From Odontocerum albicorne (lineage: Eukaryota > Arthropoda > Insecta > Trichoptera > Odontoceridae): a stretch of DNA of 64,000 nt. Shown in pieces: positions 22,216-32,309 of this stretch (its first letter is position 1; each line of letters starts with the position of its first letter). The translations under genes and the position numbers were made by a program. Under the pieces are notes generated by a model that was given only the letters and a program-made list of their open reading frames with translations, ran no database searches and had not been told where the DNA came from. The DNA lies in contig OX463845.1 in the NCBI GenBank assembly GCA_949825065.1, positions 29,697,315 to 29,761,314 of the forward strand. Direction: 5' to 3'.

Positions 22216-22839
22216 CTTTCCAGTAATATTGATAAAATAATTGATCGTTCAAAAAATATATTACTATATTGATAAAAAAAAAACTTAAGCCTTTTTTATA
22301 TCATTTAGCTGAAACTTAGTATTATTAATTGTCATCTCATTATTTTAATAAAAAAATCATGAGGTAATAAATAAATATAACGAAAATATGGTACAATAAA
22401 GTAATTTAAAAAATCAGCTTAAACTGTTAACAAATTAAATTGTATTTGCATAAATGGACAACATATGTTCAAACCATTACAACAGTTGATAATTCTATGC
22501 GCTTTTCCATTTCATTTTGAATATTATTAACGATGCCCATAGCCTTGGCTCTAGTTTATTATTAACAATAAAATATTTGACACACTCATCGTTATAGCCT
22601 GACTTTAATCGCAACCTGTTTTTATGTAATACAATATATCGTATCAATGATACGTGCGTTGACCGAGTAACATTTTTGAGTCATAGTCGATGATATATTA
22701 TTAAAAATCGGATCTGTACAATATGAGACGTACAAAGTGAAGGAAGGATTTTCAATAAATTGTAATATTGAATGTATTCCTTGTTTGCAATTATAATATA
22801 TGTTATGATACAGATCTCCACATTTTTCTATCAAAACAC
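22216..22839. other. Nothing recognised
   Basis: Low-complexity A+T-rich DNA. Confidence 0.4.
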
Positions 22840-23460
22840 ACTTCGTTCGCTTCATCCATTTTTATACATCACATCACGCATAGGAATATTCAAGTTTTTC
22901 ACTTAATCCAGCCAAGCTTTCCTCGGTTTACCTTTTTCCCTCCTCATTCATTCATCCTCTCCACGTTTCTAAACCATTTTAATGTTCCTTTCTTCATCTT
23001 ACAAACAGCACCCACTTTAGCCATGTATCAATTTTTTATGCTTTCATTCCTTTTCTCATATGTTGGTATTCCATCAATTTTACTTTCCACGCATCTCCAC
23101 ACCATTAATTTTACTTGTATCCTTCTGTCAAGTTTAAGTTTCCCTCCCATACGTCAAGGTGGGCACTAATACACCACATTTTTTTTATTTGTTTGTTGTG
23201 TACTCCGTTTATCTTATTTCCAGACGCTACCTTTCAATGCCCCTTTCAACTTTCCCAACACGGGTATCCAGATAACAGAACCTATTTACCAATGCTAGCT
23301 TCTCTGAATTAACCCATCACAAACATTTCTTACCATATCACATTCTATCACCAAAGCCTTTGACTTCAATATATTGGTTTTCAAATCGATGAATTAATTT
23401 CATACAGTTTACTTATCCTCATTATTTCAAATTCCACTCATAAAATAGCACGCACCTTAA
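22840..23460 (-). mobile_element. LINE-E fragment, RT thumb to C-terminus
   Basis: Reverse phrases cover more of the protein than the other minus copies: an NILKSKALVIECDMVRNVCD-like stretch (reverse of KLKVN-GK-KVM), a FCYLD block, LVPTLTYGRET near 23160, and CATCCTCTCCACGTTTCTAAACC for the GHVER region at about 22950-22980. It is heavily frameshifted. Confidence 0.7.
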
Positions 23461-23529
23461 CATGGCTAAGTGTTATATAATAACATTTATACACAACTGC
23501 GTAAACATTTTTCATAATGCATATACAGT

Positions 23530-23605
23530 AAATCACCGTTTCTCAACCTGTGGGGTGCGACCCCCAGGGGGTCTCAGCCCACAGGTTGACAAACGCGAAA
23601 ATAAA
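23530..23605. mobile_element. Minimal hAT-like palindrome
   Basis: GTTTCTCAACCTGTGGGG is followed by GCGACCCCCAGGGGGTC and then CCCACAGGTTGACAAAC, so the outer parts are inverted copies. The wording is that of hAT terminal repeats. At about 70 bp it looks like two ends joined after loss of the interior. Confidence 0.5.
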
Positions 23606-23694
23606 AATTACTTACGTGTACAAAAGGAAAATAATGCATATCGTGTTGAGGAAATAATTTAAAAAAATAACATCCGAATAGGTAATTCAGATAT

Positions 23695-23735
23695 ATTGAA
23701 CAACGTGACCGGGAGACAATATTGTTTTTGATCAA
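23695..23735 (-). mobile_element. SINE-B scrap
   Basis: AACGTGACCGGGAGACAATATTG matches the 3' part of SINE-B (compare 24465 and 47370) and breaks off at the hairpin that follows. Confidence 0.5.
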
Positions 23736-23742
23736 ACAATAT

Positions 23743-23800
23743 TGTTTGGATCAAACTAAACGGGTTCTTGACCTTTCGGGTCAAGAACCCATTTAGTTTG
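23743..23800. repeat. Long perfect-looking hairpin
   Basis: GGATCAAACTAAACGGGTTC and the following CTTGACC face an almost exact complement after a loop of 3-4 bases, giving arms of about 27 bp with one mismatch. The neighbouring DNA is SINE debris. See findings. Confidence 0.85.
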
Positions 23801-24009
23801 ATCCCACCACCACCTACCGACAAAATAAATCCCCATCTAGGGCGATCTACCCTAGAATATCAAAATCTTATTTATTTTTTTATGAACACTTTGTCACGTA
23901 GGAACAAAGAAGGAACTGCCCAAAGGGACTCCACCTCCGATGGCGATACTCCTGAGTGTGGAAAGAATACTAGCGACGACTGACTTAAGATCCGATGTTG
24001 CGGGAAAAG

Positions 24010-24255
24010 CGAAATACGGTTCAAGAACCATTGGAGTGGGCTCGTAACTCACAGTACGCTGTCGTACATATTTAAAACACTACTGACTACAGTATGTGGA
24101 CAGGTGACAACATAGTCTAGAACTTGTTAGTATTTTTACCAGACAAACTCTTAAACCGGAATGTGATCTTTTTTATATATTTTGGCAATCGAACCCGAAA
24201 CTCTCAGGTGGAACACAAACGTCTTACCAACTAGGCCATGGAGCTTATCACTATT
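24010..24255 (-). mobile_element. SINE-B, minus orientation
   Basis: The body has GGGCTCGTAACTCACAG and TTACCAGACAAACTCTT. The tRNA-like head in reverse has AATCGAACCCGAAACTCTC (box B, 24187-24196) and CTTACCAACTAGGCCATGG (box A, 24228-24239). The two boxes are about 40 bp apart, as in a tRNA. Confidence 0.75.
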
Positions 24256-24307
24256 ATAACGAATATTAAAAATACTTTTGAAAAATATAAGATTCAATAA
24301 ATACAAT

Positions 24308-24435
24308 AACGATCTTCGTGGCGTAGTTGGTAAGACGCTGGTCTTCCATCTGGAAATTTCTGGTTCGATTCCCGATGGTATCAAGAAGGGGTCCCAAGTC
24401 AGGTTTAAAATTTCGTTTGGTAACAATACTCCCAC
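24308..24435 (+). mobile_element. SINE-B head in plus orientation
   Basis: This is the best tRNA-like sequence of the window. Box A-like TGGCGTAGTTGG lies at 24319-24330, a CTTCCAT anticodon-loop-like stretch follows, and box B GGTTCGATTCC is at 24362-24372. The start of the SINE-B body then follows (GGGGTCCCAAGTCAGGT, GGTAACAATACTC). The acceptor stem does not close, so this is a SINE promoter and not a tRNA gene. A Gly(UCC)-like ancestor is only a guess from the loop. Confidence 0.75.
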
Positions 24436-24690
24436 TATCGGTAATTTGGACATATTGATGAGCGTGGCCGGGAGATAATATTATCTTCAGTTCAAGTAAT
24501 CGATCCACTAGAGTAGGCAAGGAACTCACAGGTTATCACGTGTTAAGAAGCAACAAAACATGCTCACGTACTTGACGCGTGTGAGTATTGTTACCTGACG
24601 AACTATTTTACCAGACTGGGACCCTTTTTTAAGTTTATTTTGGTATCATCGGACAATTTCAAATTTACCTACTGTATTATCCTCTGTATC
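24436..24690 (-). mobile_element. SINE-B body, minus orientation
   Basis: The body runs in the direction opposite to 24308-24435. It has GAGCGTGGCCGGGAGATAAT, GAGTAGGCAAGGAACTCACA and TACCAGACTGGGACCC, then a decayed reverse head (GGTATCATCGG). Together with its neighbour it forms an inverted SINE pair. Confidence 0.7.
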
Positions 24691-25116
24691 TTTCAAAAAT
24701 CGGTACCCATGTAGGTTTAGGTGCATTCCATCATCTCTGTTGATGTTGTTTATAACAACTCCAATAAACATTTTTAACTGAAAACAACTATGAAAATCTT
24801 CGAACATATCGGATAATCTAGTTTGCGCTTACGAGCTGCGGAATAAATTTCAATGAGAGTGGACAAACTAATTGCAGCGTATTGATGACTCGTAATAAAA
24901 GTATATATTACTAATCAGAAACAAAATTATTGCTGACGTAATTATAACAAATATGTTACTGACCTATATTATTGTATTTGCTGATACAGACTGTAATAAA
25001 AATATTTCACTGCATCATAAAAATATTTCACTGTTTATGAACTGTCGGCGTTGATTTGAACCCCTGGAATAATACAGGGCGTGCATCAGACTGATTCCAT
25101 TTTGACCGTTTTTGTG
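24691..25116. other. Nothing recognised
   Basis: Contains only a 17-bp direct repeat, TAAAAATATTTCACTG plus one base, at 24998-25035. Confidence 0.35.
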
Positions 25117-25219
25117 AATACTGAATATGTAATTTGTAATACTGAATATATAATTGTAATACTGAATATATAATTGTAATACTGAATATATACTGAATAT
25201 GGAAACTGAATATATAATG
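25117..25219. repeat. 20-bp A+T-rich tandem repeat
   Basis: ATACTGAATATATAATTGTA repeats about four times with degenerate ends. It stops 40 bp before the mariner element. Confidence 0.8.
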
Positions 25220-25258
25220 AGTGATATTTATCAGAAAAAAATCGCTTTATAGGTAATA

Positions 25259-26546
25259 GGTTAGTCAAAAAGTTTTGAAAGCGACATCTATGGAGCAGTA
25301 GAAAAACCAAAATTTCTACGCCTTTTTAATATTTCATCTTTTATAAGATCGTACTCAAAATTTCATTTCGATCTGTCAATTCGTTCTTTGTTTACAAGCC
25401 ATTTGAAGTTGACGTGTCAGTGTATTTTTTAACAATGGAAAAATCCGAATATCGTGCATTGATTAAATTCTTTGTTTTGGAAGGTTTATCGGCTACTGAG
25501 ATCCATGCAAAGATGGTGAAAGTATTAAAGGAGTCTTCTCCTTCATTTCCAATCGTTCACCGATGGGTTTTGGAGTTTAAGCGTGGCCGTACAAGCGTTG
25601 AAGACGATCCACGCTCAGGACGTCCAAAAAGTGCATCGACACCAGAAATCATAGCGAAAATACAGGATATGGTTTTGGAATATCATTGATCGACTGTGAA
25701 TGTGATAGCTGACACCATAGGCATCTCACATGGAACAACATGGCATATTTTGGCTGAAGTTTTGGGTTTCAAAAAACTGTGTGCACAATGAGTGCCGCAT
25801 TTGCTAACAATGCAACAAAAACACGTTCGAATGCGACTTTCTGAGCAACATTTGGAGCAATTTCGATAGGATAAAAAGGATTTTCTGCGTCGATTCATCA
25901 CTATGGATGAGACTTGGGTCTACCACCATGATCCTGAATCGAAACAAGAGGCTAAGGAGTGGTGTGAACCAGGCACTTTGGCTCCGAAGCGAGTTCGTGT
26001 CCAGAAATCGGCCAAGAAGGTGTTAGCGTCAGTTTTTTGGGATGCAAAAGGAATTTTATTGATAGATTATCTCCAAACTGGTAAGACAATCAACTTTGAT
26101 TATTATTGTGACCTTTTGGACTAGTTGGATGAAAAAAATTGTGAAAAAAGACCCGGTTTGTAGAAGAAAAAAATCATTTTTCATCAAGACAATGCACCTG
26201 CTCACACAGATCAAAAAACCATCGCGAAAATCAGTGAATTGGGGTACGAATTGTTGCAGCATCCACCCTATTCGCCAGATTTAGCTCCCTCTGACTTCTG
26301 GCTGTTCTCACACCTCAAAAAATTCTTTCGTGGAAAGCTTTTTTCATCAAACGAAGAGGTTATAGCCGTCGTAGAGGAGTATTTTGCAGGCCTTCCAGAA
26401 AGTCACTTCCGTGATGGGACAACAAAGTTGGAAGATCGTTGGACCAAGTGTATTGATCTTATAGGAGACTATACTGAGCAATAAAAGTGATTTCCCCCCA
26501 AAAAAAATGTATTTTCATTTCCGCTTTCAAAACTTTTTGACTAACC
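25259..26546 (+). mobile_element. Full-length mariner transposon
   Basis: Inverted ends GGTTAGTCAAAAAGTTTTGA (25259) and the complement TCAAAACTTTTTGACTAACC (to 26546) match over about 26 bp. TA flanks both sides (25257-25258, 26547-26548). At 1288 bp it has the normal size of a mariner. The transposase frame occupies most of it and ends about 60 bp before the right repeat. Mariners move by cut-and-paste into TA sites without host factors. Confidence 0.95.
25435..26484 (+). pseudogene. Mariner transposase, five nonsense mutations
   Basis: A single unshifted frame of 349 codons runs from MEKSEYRALIKFF to IGDYTEQ. It has in-frame stops at 25687, 25789, 25867, 26122 and 26161 and no insertion or deletion. 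Domains: N-terminal helix-turn-helix pair (codons 1-110, with RSGRPKSA as the GRP linker); WVYHHDPESKQ and FWDAKGILLIDYL in the catalytic core; catalytic Asp at codons 158 (DETWV), 252 (HQDNAPAH) and 287 (APSDFWLF). The last two are 34 residues apart, the D,D34D signature. TGA/TAG changes look like C-to-T or G-to-A substitutions. Inactive. Confidence 0.95.
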
Positions 26547-26589
26547 TAGTACTTACTATACACAATAATAATAATTGCATAGTATTACA

Positions 26590-26815
26590 CTACCATTTTA
26601 TATCATCATCATTGTCAACCAGGGTCGATCCATTGCTGGATGAAGGTCTCCCCAAGTTGACTCCAAATAGTTCGGTTTTTTGCTCGTTGATGCCATGTGA
26701 TTCTGCCATGCTTCCTGATTTCATCTATCCAGCGTACTTTCGGTCTTCTTCTGGGCCTCTTTATGCCTCTTGGGTACCATTGGATTATTTCAGACCGTAT
26801 TATATATAATATTAT
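26590..26815 (-). mobile_element. LINE C-terminus with ATG-repeat end
   Basis: The minus frame gives YPRGIKRPRRRPKVRWIDEI and then RITWHQRAKNRTIWSQLGE, closing at FIQQWIDPG. It is the RGRP--RW-DEI ... DR--W--LGEA-VQQW ending of RTE/L2-like endonuclease-RT proteins. Three ATG/CAT triplets at 26602-26612 are the short terminal repeat common at such 3' ends. Confidence 0.75.
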
Positions 26816-26980
26816 AAAGTGGCGGAGTTGTTGCCACGTGATAATCTCTTCCGATCTCGAATCCTGTAGTGAAACCTGAAACCCTTTTTTTAAATGGGAT
26901 AACAATGGAATCGAACCTGTAACTTCCAGGTTGGAAAAAAGACTTCCTATCATCTATGCTACGAAGGTCGTCGTATCATT
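26816..26980 (-). mobile_element. SINE-A, minus orientation
   Basis: The body phrase GTTGCCACGTGATAATCTCTT and the reverse head with GGAATCGAACCTGTAAC and TCTATGCTACGAAGGTCG mark it. It is joined directly to the truncated 5' side of the LINE fragment at 26815. Confidence 0.6.
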
Positions 26981-27256
26981 ATAATCAACAAATAAAATAA
27001 CCCGATCATTACACATATGAATGAAATCATAATTTCTTTAAATGCTAGATTCTCATTTCACTCTTTCGAGTCAGATGTGAGTCGATGACCGTTAAATTTT
27101 CCAGTACCAGAGCGATCGAATGCTAAGGTCAACTGACATGTTGTTTTTTAGTGTTATTTGTCAAAATTTTATCTGGACGTTCTTCAGAATTATCAAAATG
27201 GATCTAGACAGGCAACCTAACGCTCGCAACCCTCTAAAATACAATATACGAGTATA

Positions 27257-28001
27257 AAGTCGATTCCGTTTAATAAGGCCGCCCTTATTTGAACCAAATC
27301 TTAAAAAACGGAAACTAAACCATGGAATTAATAGTAATTTGCATCGCTTAGTTGGGACAGTAATTTCCGCTTATTTAGGACAGTAAATTTAAGATCACAC
27401 ATAACATATTATACACGTAACTTCAGTGTTTAAAGTCGCGTCGGTGTGACGGCGCATCGGTCGTCTAACGACGATAAAATTTCTTTTGGGCAATTTTATT
27501 CCTCGCGTGCGCGTTGTGACCCTTTGAGGAATGTGTAAACTGGCTTTTTGTTAACTTTATTTAAAAAATTGTGACCCTTTCCAAAATGCCAAGAAACGAT
27601 TTGACACTTTCAAGTAAAATTGCTTTGCTGAATAAAATTTATTAAAAGTCAGCTATTTAATACAAGTCAACGTCGACTCGCTGAGATAACTGGTGTACAT
27701 AAAATCTACAATATCGCGTCTCATACAACAAGAAAATCAACTGCGTGAAGATTTGGCATTTCAGGAAGGACAAACAGGAACATTAAAAATAAAACGTGAA
27801 GGAAATGATCCAGACGTTGAAGAAGCACTAGATCAATGGTTTTTCATAGTTAGTGGGCGAGGCATAAATATCAGCGGCACAGTATTGAAGGTGACGTCAG
27901 AGGAGTTAGTTAAAAAACTGAAACGATGATTTTACGCTCGCTTCGGTTAATTGGGGCAAATTACCTGGTCCCGATGTGTCCCAATTAAGCGGAATCGACT
28001 G
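27257..28001 (+). mobile_element. Pogo/Tigger-type element, internally deleted
   Basis: The ends AAGTCGATTCCGTTTAAT (27257) and ATTAAGCGGAATCGACTG (to 28001) are inverted repeats, flanked by TA on both sides. Near the right end TGTCCCAATTAAGCGG has the pogo-type style. Only the DNA-binding half of the transposase survives, so the element is non-autonomous. TACGAGTA lies just outside the left end. Confidence 0.85.
27586..27929 (+). pseudogene. Pogo/Tigger transposase DNA-binding domain
   Basis: It starts MPRNDLTLSSKIALLNKI, has a stop and a frameshift near 27640, then continues IYNIASLIQQENQLREDLAF-like and KREGNDPDVEEALDQWF with GINISGTVLK and SEELVKKL to a stop at 27927-27929. These are the first helix-turn-helix and the CENP-B-type second helix-turn-helix (Tc5/pogo family), which bind the transposon ends. 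The DDE domain is absent, deleted and not merely mutated. Confidence 0.8.
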
Positions 28002-28219
28002 TATATGAAGTGTTGCCGTCCATGCAGTATACTTAAGCTAGTTTGCGATAAAACGCAGACTAAAATTAGTAAAAATGGAAATCCAGACTTCACAAAAATG
28101 ACGTAACCCACATTTCACGTACTGAGATAATTGAGGAAGCATCTCGCTGCTTTGTATGAATTTGTGTGGAACAAAAACTTTGGGACGTAATTTAATCATT
28201 AAATACACATCTAACAGTC
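28002..28219. other. Nothing recognised
   Basis: Unremarkable DNA between the pogo relic and a LINE-E copy. Confidence 0.3.
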
Positions 28220-28560
28220 TTAATACAAACGTACCATCACGTCGTCTCCCTGTCGGAGTAGGCAGAGAGAACATAACGCCAGACTTTCCTATCTCGATAC
28301 ATTTCCTTCGCCTCTTCCACATCCATACACCTTCTCCTACAACTTCTACGATTTCTCCGACTTCCTACGTTTTCTTATTTCAGAGTATCACTTATTTGAT
28401 CCAGCCATACTATTCTTGGTCTTCCTCTCACACGCCTTTTACTCACATCTGCGCTATATACTCGTATCTGTTTTGTTAGAATTTCTTCATTCAGTCGTTC
28501 CACATGTCCATACCATCTCAGCGTGATCTTCTTCATCTTACTTAACACATCAGTAATATG
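28220..28560 (-). mobile_element. LINE-E 3'-end fragment
   Basis: ACCATCACGTCGTCTCCCTG plus TCGGAGTAGGCAGAGAG marks the 3' end. Reverse RPRIVWLD, SRRRERK and FGHVERL coding follows, up to ACACATCAGTAATA where it is truncated. The LINE-J copy begins about 45 bp further right in the same orientation. Confidence 0.75.
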
Positions 28561-28604
28561 TTAGAATTTACTTTTACCTGTGCTTTTCAATATTAAAATT
28601 TCAA

Positions 28605-30420
28605 CTAAATTGTTTTTTTTTATTGAACAAAGTAATATTCGTACAAATATTTGCCAAGGCTATACCTATACACAAATTTATTACTTAACTAATCTTATTT
28701 ATATATTATAATTTATGAACTTACTTAATCTTATTTTCCTACATGTCATTTTATTTTTTATAATCTTAATATATGATTTCTTGGAAATAATTAACACCTA
28801 CATACTACTTATAATTAGATAACAATTCTTACAACTATTTTTTTAGCAAGAACAAGTTCACTCGTTCAGACTACTTGTATTCCATCACATTCACTCAGAC
28901 CTTGGTCCTCCCAGATAACACTGTAGGTAGACTAGTCAGTCAACAGATAATGATACGGGAGCCTGTGCTTATAACGGAAGGGTAGATCGGATTTACTCTC
29001 TTAAGCCCCCAGGGCAGCGACTAAGGAATTGCTGTGATTTTGTTGACTTTTATAGAACTTTACGGTCCTAGCGAGGATGTGGTGTTGTAGGGTTTTCTTC
29101 TCGCTTTTCGGTGGGAAGTCGGGTAAGGTTTGTTCTGGGATGGGTGTTGAAAGAGATTTTGAATGCCTTGTTCTGCACTCGTTAGAGTTTCAGGTGATCC
29201 GTGTTGCTCACACTACCCCAAACGGTCGCTGGTCGAGGTGCAGGTCGAGGTATTTAACCACGTCCTGCCACTCAACCAGGCAACCACCGATGAATAAGGG
29301 CATCGATGGCACTCTTTCCATGAATTTGCGGGAGAATATGATAGCCTCAGTTTTGGCGTCATTAATTTTGAGCCTCCATTCCTGCTAGTATTTTTGAAGG
29401 ATCTCAAGAGCAATCTGAAGGAGGCGACCAGCTCGATCTTCCTTGAATGAGGATGCGTAGCATGCCGCATCGTCAGCATAGAGTGCGAGCTTACAGTTTG
29501 GGAGAGTAGGTATGTTGTGTGTGTAGATGTTAAATAGACAGGGTTCTAGTATACTGCCTTGGGGAGCATCCATAGGGATGGGCCTGGCGGATAACATAGA
29601 ATGATGAGTGGTGACTGTGAAACTTTTATTGGAAAGGTAGGGTTTTAGTAGTTTCACAAGATAGTGGAGTGCCAGTAAGGAAAAGTTAAGAAGTTTTAGG
29701 AGAAGGCCATCGTGCCAGACAGTATCAAAAGCCTTCTCAAGGTCCAGCAGTACCATGCCAGTACTTCTGTTCCTATTGAAGCCCATCGACACGTCTTCCA
29801 CGACACGGGTAAGTTGCTGGACCGTGTTGTGTCTTGTCCTAAATCCAAATTGCTCATGAGGGAATGTATTATTGGATTCGTGATGGAACACTAGCCTTGA
29901 GGCAATCACTCTCTCAAAGATCTTACCAAGACCTGGGAGAAGGCTGATGGGCATGTAGCTAATTGGATTTTCGGTAGGTTTATTTGGCTTGTGGATAGGA
30001 ACAATATTGGCTATTTTCCAAATACTCGTACTCGGAAAATAATCATTAAGGAGTGAGGCATTTATTATTTTAGTAAAAAAATCTCGCTTTAAGTGGTAAA
30101 TGTATAAGAAGGCTATTGTGTATATTGTCGGGACCGGGGGCTTTTCGTGTTTTAAGTTTGTCAAACCTACGACCAATTTCGGACGGGGTGCAAAGTTGCA
30201 CCTCATTTTGGTTGGTCGGGGAGTAATCAAAGCTGACGAGAGTGTCCTCGACAGCTTTGTTGACATCAAAATTTCCAAGTTCGGAAGTGATTGAGTACGC
30301 ATTCTCGTAAACGTCCGCCAAGGCATTAGCCTTGTCAATCCCAGAAACAGTCAACTCTGAGACTGTGCGCAGATGTGATATGCTCTTAGACGAGCATACC
30401 ATATATACGTCCAAGTTTAA
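28605..30420 (-). mobile_element. LINE-J, Jockey-clade non-LTR retrotransposon (3' half)
   Basis: This 5'-truncated copy has, from right to left, the RT domain, a C-terminal part, a 3' UTR (28610-28860) and a T-run (28611-28620) that is the poly(A) tail in reverse. LINE-J copies at 13380, 14425 and 40560 share the 3' UTR. The break at about 30420 falls in the linker before the RT. The coding part is described separately. Confidence 0.9.
28870..30414 (-). pseudogene. LINE-J ORF2 reverse transcriptase, broken
   Basis: Order: KLKTRKAPGPDNI (before 30115, then a frameshift); KIANIVPIHKPNKPTENPIS and YMPISLLPGLGKIFERVI (RT fingers); FGFRTRHNTVQQL; LLDLEKAFDTVWHDGLL (motif A Asp); APQGSILEPCLFNIY (motif B); LALYADDAACYASS (motif C, about 29464-29490). 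Next come [31 protein letters not shown] and, after a frame-disrupting deletion near 29227, VWGSVSNTDHLKL. Catalytic Asp residues remain, but the frameshift and deletion make it non-functional. Confidence 0.9.
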
Positions 30421-30712
30421 ATTCTCGTCAATTTTTCCAACATAAGTTTTGATGTTTTTGCAGTAACCGGTGCTTCGAAATAGCGCTACATAAATTCAAA
30501 TTTTATATAAGTATATTTATTTTTTAACGAAAATAATAATGTTAAAAATATTTAAAAAAAGTGATTTATTAAACGATAAAAATGTATAAATCAATTCAAA
30601 TTACCTATTTTTGCAATAAACAATTTTTTTATGAAAATACATGTTAATGTTTTATGAAAATACACGTTAATAAATAAATGTTGAAATACATAATTTGTGC
30701 ATACATACCACA
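30421..30712. other. Nothing recognised
   Basis: A+T-rich, with a small direct repeat of TTTATGAAAATACA-GTTAAT near 30628 and 30650. Confidence 0.35.
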
Positions 30713-31245
30713 CAGTGCCTTAACTAGGCAGGTGTAGAAGGCACTCGAATTGAACCTGATAAAAAATCAATATATGTTAAATGTTTCCATAATTTCGATC
30801 TAATATAATTACATCACATCACATCAAGATATTTATTGTGATGATGTAATCAATGAATTTGCTGAAACGAAAGTAAAAAAAGTTAAATTGATATATTTTT
30901 TTTACTTTAAAACTACACGTGAAGGATCTTATGTATTTCTTGTGTAGATATATAAAAAAAGTTTATTTTTTTATTTATTATTACAAATGACAAGAAATAT
31001 ACATAATTTGTGAAAAAACAACAGGTAATTTAATTTGGACATACAATTTTAATGGGTGTGGGTTTGTTGCCTTTCATTTGTCGTGTCCCCAGTAAACTAG
31101 GCTTTTGCCTGTATCTCACTGAAGATGAACTTATGAACAATTGTTATATCGTATTTGTTTTATTATTATTTTTTCAAAACAAAACCCGAAGGGACCCTAA
31201 AATAAAACCTTGCATAGGGCACATAAAGAACTAGTTAAGGCACTG
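30713..31245. mobile_element. hAT (Tip100-like) relic
   Basis: CAGTGCCTTAACTAG (30713-30727) and CTAGTTAAGGCACTG (31231-31245) are exact 15-bp inverted repeats. The wording is that of hAT/Tip100 ends (CAGTG-CGTAACTAG). I could not match an 8-bp target duplication. Inside, 30950-31075 is the reverse of the A-tailed repeat at 11940. No transposase ORF. Confidence 0.7.
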
Positions 31246-31612
31246 CACACATGCAAAAATTATTCAGCTCACCTTTTGACCGGTTTTAAATATTATGCGA
31301 AATCAGTTTTTTAAGGATTATACAGAATGGAAGATAGAATTCACATGTAACCTACAGGCTTGATATATTACATGTCAATACAAAATTGCAAAATTTTAAC
31401 TTAACTAAAAAATATACATTATGTGTTGGATCTTTCTTAGATATGGACGTTCTTATGCAAAAAAAAACCCAACCCGCTTTTTGCCTGTTCTAAAATTCTT
31501 GAGGAAGCATCATGCCGGTTTGTATGGAACAAAAAAATTAAGGCGAAATTTAACTATGATATACCCATTTAATTGACTTGAGATTTTTACGCGTATGATA
31601 CAGGATTGAGGT
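31246..31612. other. Nothing recognised
   Basis: No supported feature. Confidence 0.3.
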
Positions 31613-31810
31613 ACAGTGCCGTAACGAGAGTCTTCTGCGTCTGGGGACAAAAAACAAAATCTGTGTCCCCTTGCACAGAGTGTAAGCTAAGTGTCTTATG
31701 GGAATACAATGGAAGTTCAACTACCCAAGGCAAAGCCTGTACATGCAGCTCAGTGTGTAATATGTTTTTTGCTTATATCATAGAATTCTTTATTTTTTTT
31801 TCACTGTGTT
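31613..31810. mobile_element. Left end of a second hAT element
   Basis: CAGTGCCGTAACGAGAGTCT is the same terminal type as at 30713. It continues with TGGGGACA wording, and the other end is not found before or after the assembly gap. Related but not identical to the previous element. Confidence 0.45.
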
Positions 31811-31829
31811 ACATATATATATTATATAT

Positions 31830-31866
<37 letters not shown>

Positions 31867-31869
31867 TAT
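31811..31869. repeat. (TA)n microsatellite at gap edge
   Basis: A TA dinucleotide run with a few interruptions leads straight into the run of N, so the repeat probably caused the assembly break. Confidence 0.9.
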
Positions 31870-32069
31870 NNNNNNNNNNNNNNNNNNNNNNNNNNNNNNN
31901 NNNNNNNNNNNNNNNNNNNNNNNNNNNNNNNNNNNNNNNNNNNNNNNNNNNNNNNNNNNNNNNNNNNNNNNNNNNNNNNNNNNNNNNNNNNNNNNNNNNN
32001 NNNNNNNNNNNNNNNNNNNNNNNNNNNNNNNNNNNNNNNNNNNNNNNNNNNNNNNNNNNNNNNNNNNNN
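31870..32069. other. Assembly gap, exactly 200 N
   Basis: A round number of unknown bases is a scaffold placeholder; the true distance is unknown. Apparent reading frames across it are artefacts. Confidence 0.99.
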
Positions 32070-32309
32070 GGATAATTTAATATTGTTTTCAATTTTCTCT
32101 TAAACGCAAATAAGGATAGTGCACATATGATGAATCTTGGAAGTTCTTTCCACAGTCGCTTTAACATTTAAATAGTAAATTTGAAACATTTAATATTTAA
32201 ATGTTTCAAACATAACATTTAATAGTTATATTCATAACTCAACATGTTTAAATGTGTAGCTATATTTTGCATAATAAAAATATAATTTAGGAATCTTGAT
32301 ACAGTCCCC
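32070..32309. other. Nothing recognised
   Basis: A+T-rich. ACATTTAATATTTAAATGTTT near 32187 is a small palindrome. Confidence 0.3.

Noticed and set aside
23530..23605. Host regulatory palindrome
   Set aside because: The wording fits hAT terminal repeats better than a host element.
24308..24380. A functional tRNA gene
   Set aside because: Boxes A and B are good, but the acceptor ends do not pair and the sequence runs into the SINE-B body.
31606..32167. Open frames running through the run of N
   Set aside because: Unknown bases were translated as X; there is no evidence of continuity.
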